Positions 23,431 to 35,412 of a stretch of DNA of 64,000 nt are shown here, one piece after another. The position numbers were made by a program, and so were the translations under genes. Source of the stretch: Hofstenia miamia (taxonomy: Eukaryota > Xenacoelomorpha > Acoela > Hofsteniidae); the NCBI GenBank assembly GCA_900660155.1, contig CABFPE010000728.1, forward strand, positions 250,647 through 314,646, written 5' to 3'. The notes under the pieces are model-generated. The model worked only from the letters and a program-made list of their open reading frames with translations, did no database searches and was not told the DNA's origin. How positions within the stretch are numbered: position 1 is the first letter of the stretch; every line of letters begins with the position of its first letter.

Positions 23431-25900
23431 ATGAAGTTGGACAGTAGAATTCCTGGTAAGCATTTATATATTATAACTATATAATATACATGCATGGATG
23501 TGATGTGTTGGTAGAGCTTTTGCTAGTATTCCCACAACTCTTCAAATTTTTTTTTGACCGAACCCAATTGTGTCAAAATGTTTAAAACGTACCCGCCGTA
23601 CCCGATAATTAATTCTTTATTGCTATTAACTAATTTTAAAACCTTCAATAAAATTTCGAAAACAACTCAAGTTGATTTTATGTTAATTTTTGTAAATTTT
23701 TGTTAATAGTTTGTTTTTGAAAAATTTTTTAATTAGAATTCAATGTGGAATAGAAAGATTACCCGTACACGCAAGTACGGGGGAGCAAAACTTGTGACCC
23801 GCGAATAGCATTTGTAGAGGCATATTACTAACATAGATAACCATCCCGGCATAATAGGAAATAACCATTTGCTTAACCTAGAAAATTGGCTTTACGAATT
23901 AGCAAATGTTGAAGAGTACGTGTGTTTGCTTGATCCAACTAAGAATGAGAAAAAAACAAAATCAAAACCAAGACGAATTGGTAAGCTGGGACATTCAAAC
24001 AAACCAAAACAATCACGTAAGTTGTTAAAAGACTTAAGCATCAACAATATCAGTTTGATTTTTTTTACTACTATACACATTTTCTGTTCTTAATTTTAAA
24101 TTACTTAGGGAATCTAAAGTTGCCAAAAATGTGGGAATTCCTGGTGTCAATGTTGCATCTTCCTCAGCAATATAAAGATGTCGTGGTCTGGAAAAACGAA
24201 GTGCTTGGAGAATTTGAAATCCTCGATTTCTCAAATCTTGTAGAAAAATGGTGGAATGTAAAAAAGGGTAAATGCATCAATCAAAGAAATGACAATTCAT
24301 ATCAAAGGCAAATTGATAAGAAAGATATTGATAACTTTCAGCGATCCTTGAGGTAAGTAGTTCTGTTTGAACTAATTGAAGATGGAAAAGTATGGTTTTG
24401 CCTAAAAAGTCATATCGCAATGGGATCCCAACAGGTTTAATTGGTTTCTTTTAAAATAATACCAACTCTGTTATATATTTGGCAAGGTTTTTATTATTCG
24501 TTTACAAATTGATAACCTACTTTTTTCGAAATACCTAATACTACTTGTTCATTCCAATATTGTGTTAATCTGGTGTTTTAGTTTGAATTACATGCATTTT
24601 TGGATGTGAGGATATATTCAAGTTTTCTTAGAAATCGCTTTCGACCAACGTATCCTTGCGATGGACTCGTATTTAGGAAATACCTTTTCACCATTTGTTT
24701 ACATTTTCAAGTGTTTTTTCAAAAAAAACAATATTTAACCATTCTAAAGCAGACATATCTGTTAATTCTGTTAATTTATTCAATTTTGACAAATATAAGA
24801 ACCTGTAGTTCCGTATGGCGTGATTCAAAGTTAACCAGAAATCTTCTTACAAAAATCTTTTATATCAAAAATAAAGATTTTATTTATTGGGAAGCATCTG
24901 ATAGACGAAATTTCGACTTGGCTAAATCCTTAGAAATCATTATCAAATGTTATTCATATAAGTCACCAGTTTCAAATTGCCCTAATTTATTTGAATATTA
25001 TATATCTTCTCAAAAATGCCTTGTCTCTACTGTCAAACACCTTATTCTAGAGTAATATTCTATAACCGTTTGAATCTAAAACGCTTCTCTAGGTAACGCT
25101 TACTACTGTGTTCGTCTCCATACCATAGAAAGAATAGCGGTTACCACATTTTTCATTTCAATTATCTGGTGATGTTTAAAGCAATTATTAATGAGAATTT
25201 AAATTTGAAAACAAACACTAGGTATGGAAATAATTTCATATTTTTTCCAAAAATCGGATCTTAGAGTGAAGAAATATAATATTTTTGAAGTTCAAACTCT
25301 AATAATATTTAACAAATTTTCACCACAACTGGGAAGTCTACTTACCGATATGTTTCAATATCAGAGTATTTCCAAATGGCTTAGTATGGTTGTTAGAAAA
25401 TGTGGGCAAGGCCGATGGATGAAATGGGCAGCTTACGGTTTAATAAGATTTTTTCAGAAACCAATTATAAATAAAATGTTGAAGAAAATTCACATACAAT
25501 GAATCTGAATTGTGTTTGAAATGTTGTTAAAAATGTCTAATAGAAGCAAAGAAAATGGTCTTTTCAGGTATATGCTAGTATAGGTAAGAAGTTTTAAGTA
25601 GCTGGGGTACGGGTAATAGAGTACTTTTTGCGGGTGGGTGCGTCAGTAAAAAAGCTATACATTTCCATCACTACTGGATGTGCATCCATTGAAAGGTGTC
25701 AAATATATTACTTTCCTTGATTTCAAAATCACATGCACTCACACAAACTATGTCTTAGGTATTATGATGCTGTTAATATTCTCAGGAAGATTTCTTCAAA
25801 ATGCTACAGCTTCAGTAGTAAAGCAGAAGTTGATTGTTGGCGAACCGGCAGTCTTCGTGAAAACGCGGGGAGTGCCCTGAAACTTGTAATGTCAAAGTAA
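23431..25900 (+). CDS. ETS-domain transcription factor A (ESE/ELF3-like), four exons
   Basis: Predicted DNA-binding nuclear protein of 189 aa. Exons are 23431-23455, 23858-24016, 24109-24352 and 25759-25900; all junction phases fit (1, 1, 2). Exon 1 encodes only MKLDSRIP plus a split Gly. A TACTAAC branch-point-like motif lies 25 nt before exon 2. Exon 2 has ENWLYELANVEEYV and a basic stretch. Exon 3 starts the ETS domain: MWEFLVSML, a second Trp in VVVWKN, FEILDFSNLVEKWW, then an insertion before the recognition helix, ending DNFQRSLR. Exon 4 completes it with YYDAVNILRKISSKCYSFSS and the tail CWRTGSLRENAGSAL. The two Arg of the RxLR helix that contact GGA in ETS proteins are present. The wing is shorter and more divergent than in ETS-B. 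It is a paralogue of ETS-B. Function beyond DNA binding is not inferable. Splice sites are predicted, not observed. Confidence 0.78.
24353..25758 (+). other. Intron 3 of ETS-A (1.4 kb, within the ETS domain)
   Basis: The donor GTAAGT splits the last Arg codon of the recognition helix (AG|G) and the acceptor is TGTCTTAG. It contains open frames of 151 and 92 codons (24600-25055, 25224-25502) that look like nothing known, and a CCCGTACCC/GGGTACGGG-type stretch near 25600-25650 also seen in intron 1. A homologous intron at the same codon is only 127 bp long in ETS-B. Confidence 0.65.
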
Positions 25901-26077
25901 ATACACACGAACAAATTTCTTACTAGTTGGAAAGCTTTGGTAAAACTTTCAATATTCAGTATTTATTTGAATAACAACCAGTAAGGAAATTGCTCACTTT
26001 GTGAATATATTTAGTGAAATTTTAAATAAATCGAAATCCTTCAGTTTATTATGTCTAAATTGGGTATTTTCTTGAAA

Positions 26078-26109
26078 TTCACTGGTGATGGTAACAATCA
26101 CAGTGAATT
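26078..26109 (+). promoter_or_regulatory. Conserved 3'-flank hairpin of ETS-A, copy 1
   Basis: A 32-nt segment starting TTCACTGG and ending CAGTGAATT folds into a stem of TTCACTG with CAGTGAA, then TGAT with ATCA after a one-base bulge, around a loop of about seven bases. It matches 26 of 32 positions of the segment 61782-61813 behind ETS-B, and both are preceded by TATTTTCTTG. I infer a conserved 3'-UTR or downstream element; the function is unknown. Confidence 0.55.
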
Positions 26110-26486
26110 CAGTCCACCAAAAATTATACATTGCGATTCTTTGAAAATGATAATTAAGAAAAAAGGAACCTGAGCTTTACACTATTTGTGGACACAATCG
26201 AATAATGTCTTTCAATGAATATTTTCTGTATATTTTCTTCATGGACGTGGTAAATATTTCGATTTATTTCACATCATTTGTAATTGTGTGCATATTTTTG
26301 TAAATAATCCATAGCTGTGAGATTTACCTGACGTATGCTAGTGCTGTGCTCAGGTATACCTATTTAATGTTTCTTTGAATTTTGAAAGTTTACATTCGAT
26401 TTGTAAATGTTGTAAATATATTTATGTAGGTATTTAAATAAATCTGAATTCCTTCATGTTATTATGTGAAAATTATTTTCTTGAAA

Positions 26487-26518
26487 TTCACTGGTGATGG
26501 TAACAATCACAGTGAATT
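26487..26518 (+). promoter_or_regulatory. Conserved 3'-flank hairpin of ETS-A, copy 2
   Basis: Identical to the hairpin at 26078-26109, lying 409 bp further on in the second tandem unit. The hairpin and the roughly 45 bases after it are better conserved between units than most of the surrounding sequence. Confidence 0.55.
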
Positions 26519-27373
26519 CAGTCCACCAAAAATTATACATTGCGATTCTTTGAAAAAAATAATTAAGAAAAAAGAAAAACTAAGCTTTACACTATTTGTG
26601 AACACAATCGAATAATGTCTTTCAATGAATATCTTCTGTATATTTTCTTCACGGAGGTGGTAAATATTTCGATTTATTTCACATCATTTGAAAATGTGTG
26701 CATATCTTTGTAAATAATCCATAGCTGTGAAATTTACCTGACGTATGCTAGTGCTGTGCTCATGCATAACCTATTTAATGTTTCTTTGAATTTTGAAAGT
26801 TTACATTCGATTTGTAAATATTTTTATGTAGATATTTTATTAAATATGAATTCCTTAATGAAAATTTACATGACAATTATGTTAAGAATTAATTTGCATG
26901 CCAAAACTGCCATTTGCACTCTCTAAGCATAATTACTTGCATTAGATAGACCGTTACGAGCAAAATAACCGAATATGTTGACATCTTGTTCAGTGTTAGA
27001 TTGCAATCAAATGTTGTCGTTTTATTTTACTGTCAAATAGATGCAATTCAATAACTTGAAATTGTTGTGTTAGACTAAAATCATCGGCAATTTTAAAAAA
27101 TTCAAGGAAATGTTTCTACAGCCTTGAATAAAATATAACCGATGGTAGTTCAGCAGTCGCATGCTAGACAAATTATTCGAGTGAAGCATGTGTTTCCACT
27201 AAAGCCCTGCCCTGTAAGCTCCGCTCTTGTCCCAGTATTTAGTATAGGTTTGGAAACAGGTAATTTTTTCTCACCAGCTACCTGAACCAACTCGTCTAAC
27301 AATCGTCCGCGACCTGGTCTAGCCTGTCTAACAATGATTCGCTCCCGAAAAGACCCTTATAACACCACCACTC

Positions 27374-27790
27374 ATAGTGCATTTTCACAAGCGTGCTACG
27401 GCCGAAATTCTAGCCTGTCACCACAGCAAAAATGTTTGTGATTTCACGAGAGCTCTCTAAAATTCATCGCGCTATTTTATTGGTTAGAATATTTCAGAGT
27501 CGTCATGTATTTCCACGAGAGCGATCCAATTTTAATCCTAACATTGCTGGATTCTCATTCACAAGTTTACTATAATGCTCGATCGTGCTGTTTTTAGAGC
27601 GAAAAATCCTCACTCTGAGATTAAGTCCGCAATGCACAATTATCTCAGAACGGTGCGCACCATGAAAACTCACTGCAGTCTGTTCTTGAAAATGGCCGGA
27701 GCGCTGTCGTGAAAACATGCTACCAAAGGCCAAGACTGGCGCGCTACGGCCAAGTAATTAAGTCAGAGCACTCTCATGAAAATGCACTAT
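27374..27790. mobile_element. MITE with long terminal inverted repeats (417 bp)
   Basis: Left end ATAGTGCATTTTCACAAGCG; right end read in reverse ATAGTGCATTTTCATGAGAG. The similarity extends over about 24 bp with a few mismatches. The interior is richer in G+C than its surroundings and has repeated CGAGAGCG and GCGCTACGGCC-type motifs. I find no convincing target duplication, so the superfamily is not assigned. No coding capacity. Confidence 0.65.
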
Positions 27791-28082
27791 TAATCCTTTC
27801 AAAGAAAATTACAAGTATAATACCTGATTCCAGTCCAGTATCTGATCCAGCAGGGACTGGGACGAGATACCGGGACCAAAAATAATATTTTGGGACCAGA
27901 TACAGTATGGGACGGGGACCAAATTCATAATATCAAGCAATGGCAATGGAATCCTACCGCTTGAGTATGCAATTTTCATACCCAAGAATTTGGTTGGGTG
28001 CGCAAAGCATACCCAAAAATAGGCATATTTTATATAAGTAAAATTCATAAATGACGTCATAAATGATATTGTAAGTGCGTAT

Positions 28083-28680
28083 ATGTGTATATTTGTTACA
28101 ATTACAACTGCTCATGAAACCAAGAATGTAACTAAAGAAGAGCAATTAGTTTTCTGGTTAAGATGGATTGATTGTTATTATGATATAAGTGAAATGTCTA
28201 TGCGCTATATTAATTGGACTTTACTGCTGCTGCTGACATTCAAGGAAGCTTATAGATGTTCTGACGGGTACATGGCTTGACATCGCATGTAGTTGTGGTC
28301 TACGTTATGATGACACGAACGAAGAGTGCTTATTTATGCTCACTGTGCAGCCCACAATCTACAAATGTGCCTGCAAGATATATCCAGTCAAAGTGAGATT
28401 CTTAAGCAGATTTTTTGTAAATTTGTGATTGACATCCTCTAAAAAACCCAGTTTATTTCTATCAAAATTGAGCATGTCAATAATGCTTCAATGTTATGTG
28501 TATGTTCTTTTGGGGGAAGTGTTCGCAATGAATCCATTGAGAGAGTAAAAGCAAATTATAACACTTTACAGGATTTGCTTGATTTCTTACGGCATTCATT
28601 CTTTATTGAATTAGAAACATGTTTTTTACTGTGGGTGTATTTGACGAACATTGCAATCAAAATTCTAAAAGTCAAGTAAC
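28083..28680 (+). pseudogene. hAT-type (DUF4371/ZMYM-like) transposase remnant
   Basis: Three frames carry pieces in the expected order. At 28083-28280: NVTKEEQLVFWLRWID (compare KEEQLSxVLRYVD). At about 28330-28437: VLIYAHCAAHNLQMCLQDIS, the highly characteristic YxHCxAHxLNL box. At 28491-28679: VRNESIERVKANYNTL and QDLLDFLRHS (compare TRWTVRxxSLxxVxxNYxxL). These are hallmarks of domesticated or transposon hAT proteins with DUF4371. Frame changes and stops between the pieces make it a dead copy. The CCGGATA-rich motif near 29244 could be its right end. Confidence 0.65.
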
Positions 28681-29277
28681 AATCTTTTTATAACACTTAA
28701 GACATTTTCAAACTATTATAACAACTTTTGACACTATATGGAAGAAATCAATTGATAAATCTGCTTAATTCAAAGATCGACCAGTGTTGTCTCGAATGGG
28801 AGAAGTATCAAGTCGACTAGAATAAGAAACGACTCATATCGATTTCATTCTCTCATTGAATATTGCATATCACAGTTCTATCAGAGCATTCAGGATATTC
28901 AGGTAGCTCCCCATGAGCGCATTAGAATCAGTAAACAATTGAAACACTAATATCAATGCAGAATTTATTATTTGCGTCATGTAGCGATCCAGTTGATATT
29001 TATTTAACAGTTTGCAACACCATCCAGAGAGTTTAGGGTTGGTACGTCCTCAAAAATAAGAATTAATAGACGCCTCTACAGCCAATAAAAGAACTTTTTA
29101 CGAGCTATCTAGCCATATAATTGGAATTCGTCATTCTTGAAAAATGGAGAAAAAATTGAATGAAAATCTACCTCAAGGAACACCATCTCGTCGATCATCA
29201 GATCCTAAACGTACTTATTCTGATGGAAACAACATTAGTATAGGGATGGGATCCGGATAATGAATTGAATATCCTGG

Positions 29278-29636
29278 ATATATATGTAAATATATATATA
29301 TATATATATATGTTTATATGTATATTTATATATATATATATATGCATATATATATATATATATAAATGTAAATGTATATATATATGTAAATATATATATA
29401 TAAATTTATATATATATATGTATATATGTATATATATACATATATATATGTATATATGCATATATTTGTATATATAAATCTAAATATATATATGTAAATA
29501 TATATATATATATATATACATTTATATGTATGTATGTATATATACATATATATATGTATATATGCATATATATGTATATATATATGTAAATATATATATA
29601 TATATATTATATATATATATATATATATGTAGGTAT
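29278..29636. repeat. Large compound (TA)n/(TATG)n tract
   Basis: About 360 bp of TA with interspersed TG and AAA interruptions. It produces long spurious frames of Y, I, M and H on both strands that should not be read as genes. Confidence 0.95.
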
Positions 29637-29649
29637 AGTGTCCCATGAC

Positions 29650-30990
29650 TCCCTACGGATTTGATTATTTATCTATGCTCTTTATGTCACATCTATGTCT
29701 CATTCATTTGTAGAAACATTAAAATAACAACCGAAAGATAAAAACTATATTACAACAAACACACCAATAGGCATTTAACTCAATCATATGGGTCTACCTG
29801 AAGACCTCCAAGGGCTCTAGATACTATGGGCTTGTATTCAGCATCCAGTTTGTAATTTTCTATAATATCCAAAGCTCTTTTTGATGGAAAACCAAATAAT
29901 AAATTTTATCTAAAAAGTTTTGCATTGCGCATTTGGAATATGCCTTTACTTACTTTCTTATGAGTTTCAGGTTCTTTCAAAAAAAACTTTACCTTTTATC
30001 TATTTTTATCTGATAACACTCTAATGGTTGCAGTTTAAAAAGTGGAGAACTGCTTCAACAATTGAAAACATTTATAGATGAAGATTATATAGATATTAAA
30101 ATAAATTCTGAAATATTACTAACTAATTACTAAAAAACATTTGGAGTTTTATTAATTCATGGTAACATTTGTAAATTTGAGGTAGACAGTGACTAAAATT
30201 GGAATTTTTCACAAGGGATACGGAAGCTTTCTGTGACATTAGCAATCTGTTATTAACTCTAATGTGTTCTTCTAAATTGTAAAACATGTTTTCGCAAGTT
30301 GTTTTTTGAAAAAGGAACATTTGTCTTCTACACTTTTATTTTTTAACTATTATAGTCCAGCTTGTGACAAAAAAAAGAGCAAACTGAAGGCGGAGTAGCA
30401 CAAAACTGTATGGAGGTAGAAATACGCCAAGTATCCATTGCAAAATATAAAATAATTTATTAAATTTGCCTCCGAGATCTAAATAAATTTTTGGGTGAAG
30501 TTTATGGAATTCATCAAATGACTTAAAATCTCTGATTCACTGTTATGCAGGAATTGAAAGATAGCAAGCCTCTGTAAAGCCTGAACACTATCTTAAAAAA
30601 ATTCAAAATCTGTCCTTGCAAGCCATTGGAGCAGGATAAAAGGTTTTAAGATTCCTGTGAAAAGTAGAATCAGTCTTTATTCGCAATGTGCCTAGATTGC
30701 AATTGTAATTTGCAACATTATTATACAGAAATTCAATTTAATCTCTTAAGCTGTCATCTAATGGTTAGTCACAGTGGATAGTGTTTTACATTGCTTTGCA
30801 TGTTTCATCTTAGAGAACAATTTACTTCCGCGCAAATCTTAATGTTATATGGCCAAAGTTGAGTCGGTACTGTAAAAAATTGAGTAAAGGGCGGATCTAC
30901 ACTGAATAAAAATAACAAATTCACATTTATAATGGATTCTAATCAAACAAATTCTGAGTCAGATTCCAGTAAACTCTGTAGATTGCGTAG
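29650..30990. other. AT-rich sequence, no gene seen
   Basis: No coding exon or defined repeat that I can support. Confidence 0.45.
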
Positions 30991-30998
30991 GAGATGTG

Positions 30999-30999
<1 letters not shown>

Positions 31000-31046
<47 letters not shown>
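31000..31046. repeat. (TA)n microsatellite
   Basis: Uninterrupted TA run. Confidence 0.9.
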
Positions 31047-31049
<3 letters not shown>

Positions 31050-33400
31050 CATTCATCAGCACTTTAGGTAAGGAAGACTCCAACATAGGCAAGCGTTCAA
31101 AGTGTTTTGATCGTTGTCCCTAACACTTCTTACATAAACATAGAGTGGTACTGCATTAATGTTATTCAATTTGTAAACAACTTACTATACAACCGGACAA
31201 TAAATATATACAATAATCCATACATATAGATAGATGCATGCAATTTGATCTACATATAGATGTAACTATATTATCAATGAATACATCAATAGTCTTTCTT
31301 GAACCCAGCGGGGTCCTACACTAAGCTCAATAAGAATTTGAATTTAAAATGATGGGTTAGTCTATATTCAGCGGTTCAGTTTTAGTGAAAATGTTATCAC
31401 AAAATATATAAGAAGTGAACCACCTAACCTACGTGCACTTTTATAGAAAGAGCACGTCCTCACATTGAACCCGGCAGTCAATGGCCTACTGCTCATGCAT
31501 TGATCACTTTTTTCTGAATTATATGTAAATGAAACCGTGTAAAACAATTCAAAGTTAAATGTTTGAGAAAGCTAATTTATCAATAATATAGCTGTCTAAA
31601 TTTGATCATTTATATACTGCGTTAACAAAATAATGTTTACATTTACCTGTAGCTTTGATATTGGTTACATGGGAACTTAGTTATTCATAGCCACTTATTT
31701 AATTTGGCATTTGACAGTAAATCCGAAGCTCTTTCAGAGTGCTACCAATTTGTAAAAATAATGTCTGCATCAGGTAACTGTCAAGCTTAGTACACTTCTA
31801 TCAATCATTACATATTGATTTACAGAAAATTTTATAAAATTTTTACTAATTATATTTTATTTTTTCAATTCTGATTTTTCTATAGTTTTTTCTCAATTAT
31901 GCGCCTCATTAGAAAATTCTCTCTCAGAAAGGAAGCAATATGTAGAATTAGGGGAAATTTTTTTAAGAGTATCCAACTGAGAGAAATAGTGTCTGGCATG
32001 GTACCCTCATTGGACCACTCCTCTTAAAATTATATGTGAATGTCATTAAAGAGCATTAGAACTATGTGTGCTGCTTAAAAGACGTTTGTTCAACAGAGAA
32101 GTAGTACGGAGATACTTCATGGTCCGTCAATTACAAAAAAATGGCATAAATTTTACAGTTAAGCATACAATGTTGAAATAATGGCAAAGATATAAAAAAA
32201 GTCGTTATCTACATTGTCATTTTTTATTGTTGTTCATTTGACTTTAGTTCAACATGAATTTTTTACTTGTTAAATACAAATAGCTGAATTATATAGTTTC
32301 CTTTTTAGTCATTCTAAGGCTTCACTTTTGCTTAACTTGAGCACTATGGCTTTGAAACAAATTTGCGTTAATTCCTTCAAAACGCCTTAAATGAAAATTG
32401 AGCTTGAGTTGGATTTCAATGATTGTAATGGAAATCCCATGGGAAAACATTACGTTTGGACAATTGAATTTTTTAGAATTTTAAACACAATTGCATTGAG
32501 ATGAAATTGAGGAGGTTTATTGTTGAGTAGTACGAGAAAGCCTAATTCAGTCTAAAATGGTGAAAATTGTCAAGTGTTCCACATCACGACTACTACTGGA
32601 ATATTCGTCTTCCACTTAATTCGGTTTTATCAAAACGATGTTATTATATTTATCTTTACTGAATATGCTATGCAAAATGTGTAGTTAATCAAATAGTTAC
32701 TTTAAATTTTCAATGCAAACGACTTCCAAGTTTCTTCCTAAAACTCCTTCCTATCTGGACTACTATGTAAGTTCTCCACATCTGTGGATTTTATGCTGCC
32801 CTTTTTCTAGATCGGTCTTCCCATTAAAATTCTTAATGTTGTCCGCTGCTCCTTAGTTCTCTTTAACCATGTCAAGCTTACAAGAACTGATGACACTTTG
32901 CTCGATCATTTGACTACAGACGCGTAAATAATTATCTCTAAGAAAAATTATGCAAGTTTCACCTTCACTAGACTTGTAAATTACCTGCAGACTAAATTTG
33001 AATAACGCGCATATTTATGGGTGATCGTTATGTTTAAAGAGCACGATGGATTCTATTTTGAATAAATGTGCTTGCATAATTTTCCACTTGAATGATCACA
33101 ACTATGTGATACTTTTCTTTATGTGAATTCACTGGCAACAATCAGATAAGAAACAATGTCTAATGCTCTTCTCATGAAAGATAATTTGTATATTAAGTAA
33201 ATCAAAGTTTGATTGGAATTGCAAAGTTGTTGAAAATTTGATTTCAAAATTTGGTTTTTTACATTAAGTTTTTAGTTTTAAATCAGAACTAGCTGATACT
33301 ACGAATGTGCTCAAAACCATGTTAATGTGTGTAGTAAATTTACAGTGTAGAGAAGAAGGCTTTATGGAAAATTTACTGCCAAGCATTTGAGAATAAAGGA
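31047..33400. other. AT-rich sequence, no gene seen
   Basis: Only short frames without similarity. I see no repeat boundary or splice-consistent exon. Confidence 0.45.
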
Positions 33401-33437
33401 TTGTAAGATTCTATTAAGAAATTCTTTTAAATAAATT

Positions 33438-34130
33438 GTGAAAATTATAAATTCAAATTTTGATTGGGCATCAATACACATGCTTCCATTGTCTGAGTAT
33501 TTTATACTAAATCTCTTGATCTATAGAAACAAATTCTTAACTAGTTTTCCTTGTATGCATAAAACAGCAAAAATTATTCCTTTTTACAAATTTGGAATAT
33601 ATGGTGATACTTCAAACTACAGACCTATATCAGTTTTGTCAAAATTGTCTTATTTTTGAAAGAATAATCTTTGATTATCTATATATTTCAATTTGGATTT
33701 ATCAAAGGTCTTTCACCTACACTACAATTACTATCTTATTTAAATTTAATGTATGAAAACTTTGACAATAACACCTTCATTTACTCTCTATCAATTTCAA
33801 AAAAAACATTTGACAAAGTATCTTATAGGATTTTAATACAGAAAGTATCAAATGTTCCCATTGATAGGACTTTTACTATTCTTCAATCATATTTAGATAA
33901 TCGTCTTCAAAAAGTAGTAATTCATAATACAGAACCCGAAATTTTGTCTGTAAAAAGTGGAGTACCACAAGGTTCTGTTCTCGGACAACTTTTATTCTAA
34001 ATTTTCATCAATGACTTGCCATATATTCTTATGCAATCAACACCGTATTTATTTGCTAATGACGTAAAAATTAAAACAAATTGTTCTGAAATAATCCAAA
34101 GTGATTTCGAATTATTATTAAGCTAGTCAT
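33438..34130 (+). pseudogene. LINE reverse transcriptase remnant (Jockey/CR1-type)
   Basis: Plus-strand pieces in order: KIIPFYKFGIYGDTSNYRPI then SVLSKLS (RT palm start) at 33568-33659; QFGFIKGLSPTLQLLSYL at 33689-33745; KTFDKVSYRILIQKVSN at 33803-33853; LQSYLDNRLQKVVIHN; SGVPQGSVLGQLLF to 34000; then in a continuing frame IFINDLPYILMQSTPYLF and ANDVKI. The catalytic ADD box has become AND and there are stops near 33657 and 34000. Neither an endonuclease nor the 3' end is clear. It is unrelated in orientation to the LINE at 20.8-22.4 kb. Confidence 0.7.
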
Positions 34131-34779
34131 CTGCTAGCGAAATAGAATTCAACTATTCGAAATTTAAGATTCTGTCTAATAACTATCATTCAAAGATGAT
34201 TCTATCCAGTGGTTTCACTCTTATCTACAAAGAAGGTAAAAGTTCTTTGAATCTATGTTAATACTAACTTAAATGGACTTATTATCTTTCACAAAAAATC
34301 AGATCAGCTAACTACGTATTTCTTCAATTAAAGCACAACATCCCTTTTAATATTAACTGAACATCTAAAGTACATCTCTATAGATCTCTAATATTATCTA
34401 AGCTTCTTAACCTTGGATTCCATCAATGCTTGATGTCAAAACATTACAGCGCTGATGGCGATGAATATACAATTGTAATGGATACAAAAATCGTCTTCAA
34501 AAAATCAAATTAATGCTTTTACTTCTTTCTCTGCAATTTCTGGATCTAACATTCTTTAACGAACTTCTGCGAGAGAATTACTCATTTGCCATACAATTTA
34601 TACAATTAATTCGGGCCGATTAAATTGTATAGTTTAGAAAGGCCTTAAGAATATTTTACTAAATATTTACTGATTTTATCTATAACACATTGTTAATTGA
34701 ACAAATAAAGTAAATTAAAAAACAGTGATAGAAAACACATGCAATTTTGGGAATTTCTCGTTTGCAGTAAAGTACTGGT

Positions 34780-35090
34780 TCCTTTTAGATGTATTTCAGC
34801 TGGACAATGCTTCTGCTCATGTCAGCAAGCAATCTCTGGGTCATTTTAAGAAAATGGGTTTCAGCCTTCTCTTTACATAAATCAAATAGAAAACATGTGG
34901 TCAGTAGTAACAAGGCATGTTCTCACAATGGGAATCAAGTGACAACACGATCTGGTTTCTAAATTTTAGAATCGTGATGATGAAATTCAAAATGTGTAAA
35001 AAATTGGTGAATTCCAGGCAATTCCAGTTTAATTTACAAAACCTATTGAAGACATATTAGACCAAAAAGTTCTTATTACTACTATTGAAT
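34780..35090 (+). pseudogene. Tc1/mariner transposase C-terminal remnant
   Basis: One frame gives FQLDNASAHVSKQSLGHFKK near 34794, the second catalytic aspartate region (QDNAxxHxSK). After a frame change comes ENMWSVVTRHV, the equivalent of IENVWxxLxRxV with the third catalytic acid. Stops follow. It lies between the LINE remnant and a piggyBac-type MITE. Confidence 0.5.
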
Positions 35091-35150
35091 AGAATCAAAA
35101 TGCGACTAAATTTCCATTAAAAAATATTACATTAAGAAAATTACTTTTAA

Positions 35151-35375
35151 CCCTTTCGATCCGACTTTTGCACAATTAACTTTGTATCATTTTTTGGTAT
35201 CTCCCACATATTATGACACTTCTTAACTACCATAAGCAAAACTGAAAATTTTTAGGTACATGTGTTTTTCGACCGTGGGACAAATATGTCCCAGCAGTAT
35301 TATAAACGCTTAAAATTGATTTTAGTATTTGGAAAATGTTCTTGGGACGTATATGTCCCATTAAGACCGAAAGGG
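35151..35375. mobile_element. piggyBac-type MITE with paired palindromes
   Basis: The 225 bp element sits after TTAA (35147-35150) and before TGAA (35376-35379), a decayed TTAA target duplication. Ends are CCCTTTCGATCC and, read in reverse, CCCTTTCGGTCT. Two 16-bp palindromes, GGGACAAATATGTCCC at 35277-35292 and GGGACGTATATGTCCC at 35344-35359, are a feature I associate with piggyBac-like elements. No coding capacity. Confidence 0.7.
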
Positions 35376-35412
35376 TGAAAACCTCAAAATTTTTTATTCA
35401 GTTTTTCTCAAC

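Larger units (their letters stand above)
26025..26840 (+). repeat. Tandem duplication (about 409-bp unit) in the ETS-A 3' flank
   Basis: Two diverged copies, about 26025-26435 and 26436-26840, with the first bases of a third following. They differ at scattered substitutions and small indels, so unlike the other duplications here this one is old and real. Each copy contains the hairpin described separately. It starts 125 bp after the ETS-A stop codon, so it is probably 3' UTR or just beyond. Confidence 0.85.

Noticed and set aside
23816..23836. Acceptor AG at 23836 for ETS-A exon 2
   Set aside because: It also keeps the frame, but a TACTAAC branch-like motif lies only a few bases before it. 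The AG at 23857 has that motif at a normal distance and restores a Gly codon at the junction, as in ETS-B.
24600..25502. Two open frames of 151 and 92 codons in the ETS-A intron
   Set aside because: No recognisable domain, low-complexity AT-rich composition, and they lie between two halves of one ETS domain with matching splice phases.
29198..29646. Long open frames rich in Y, I, M and H on both strands
   Set aside because: They are translations of a compound TA/TATG microsatellite.
31300..31500. GAACCCAGCGGGGTCC and GAACCCGGCAGTC motifs resembling tRNA T-arms
   Set aside because: No A-box or acceptor stem could be found at the required distance.
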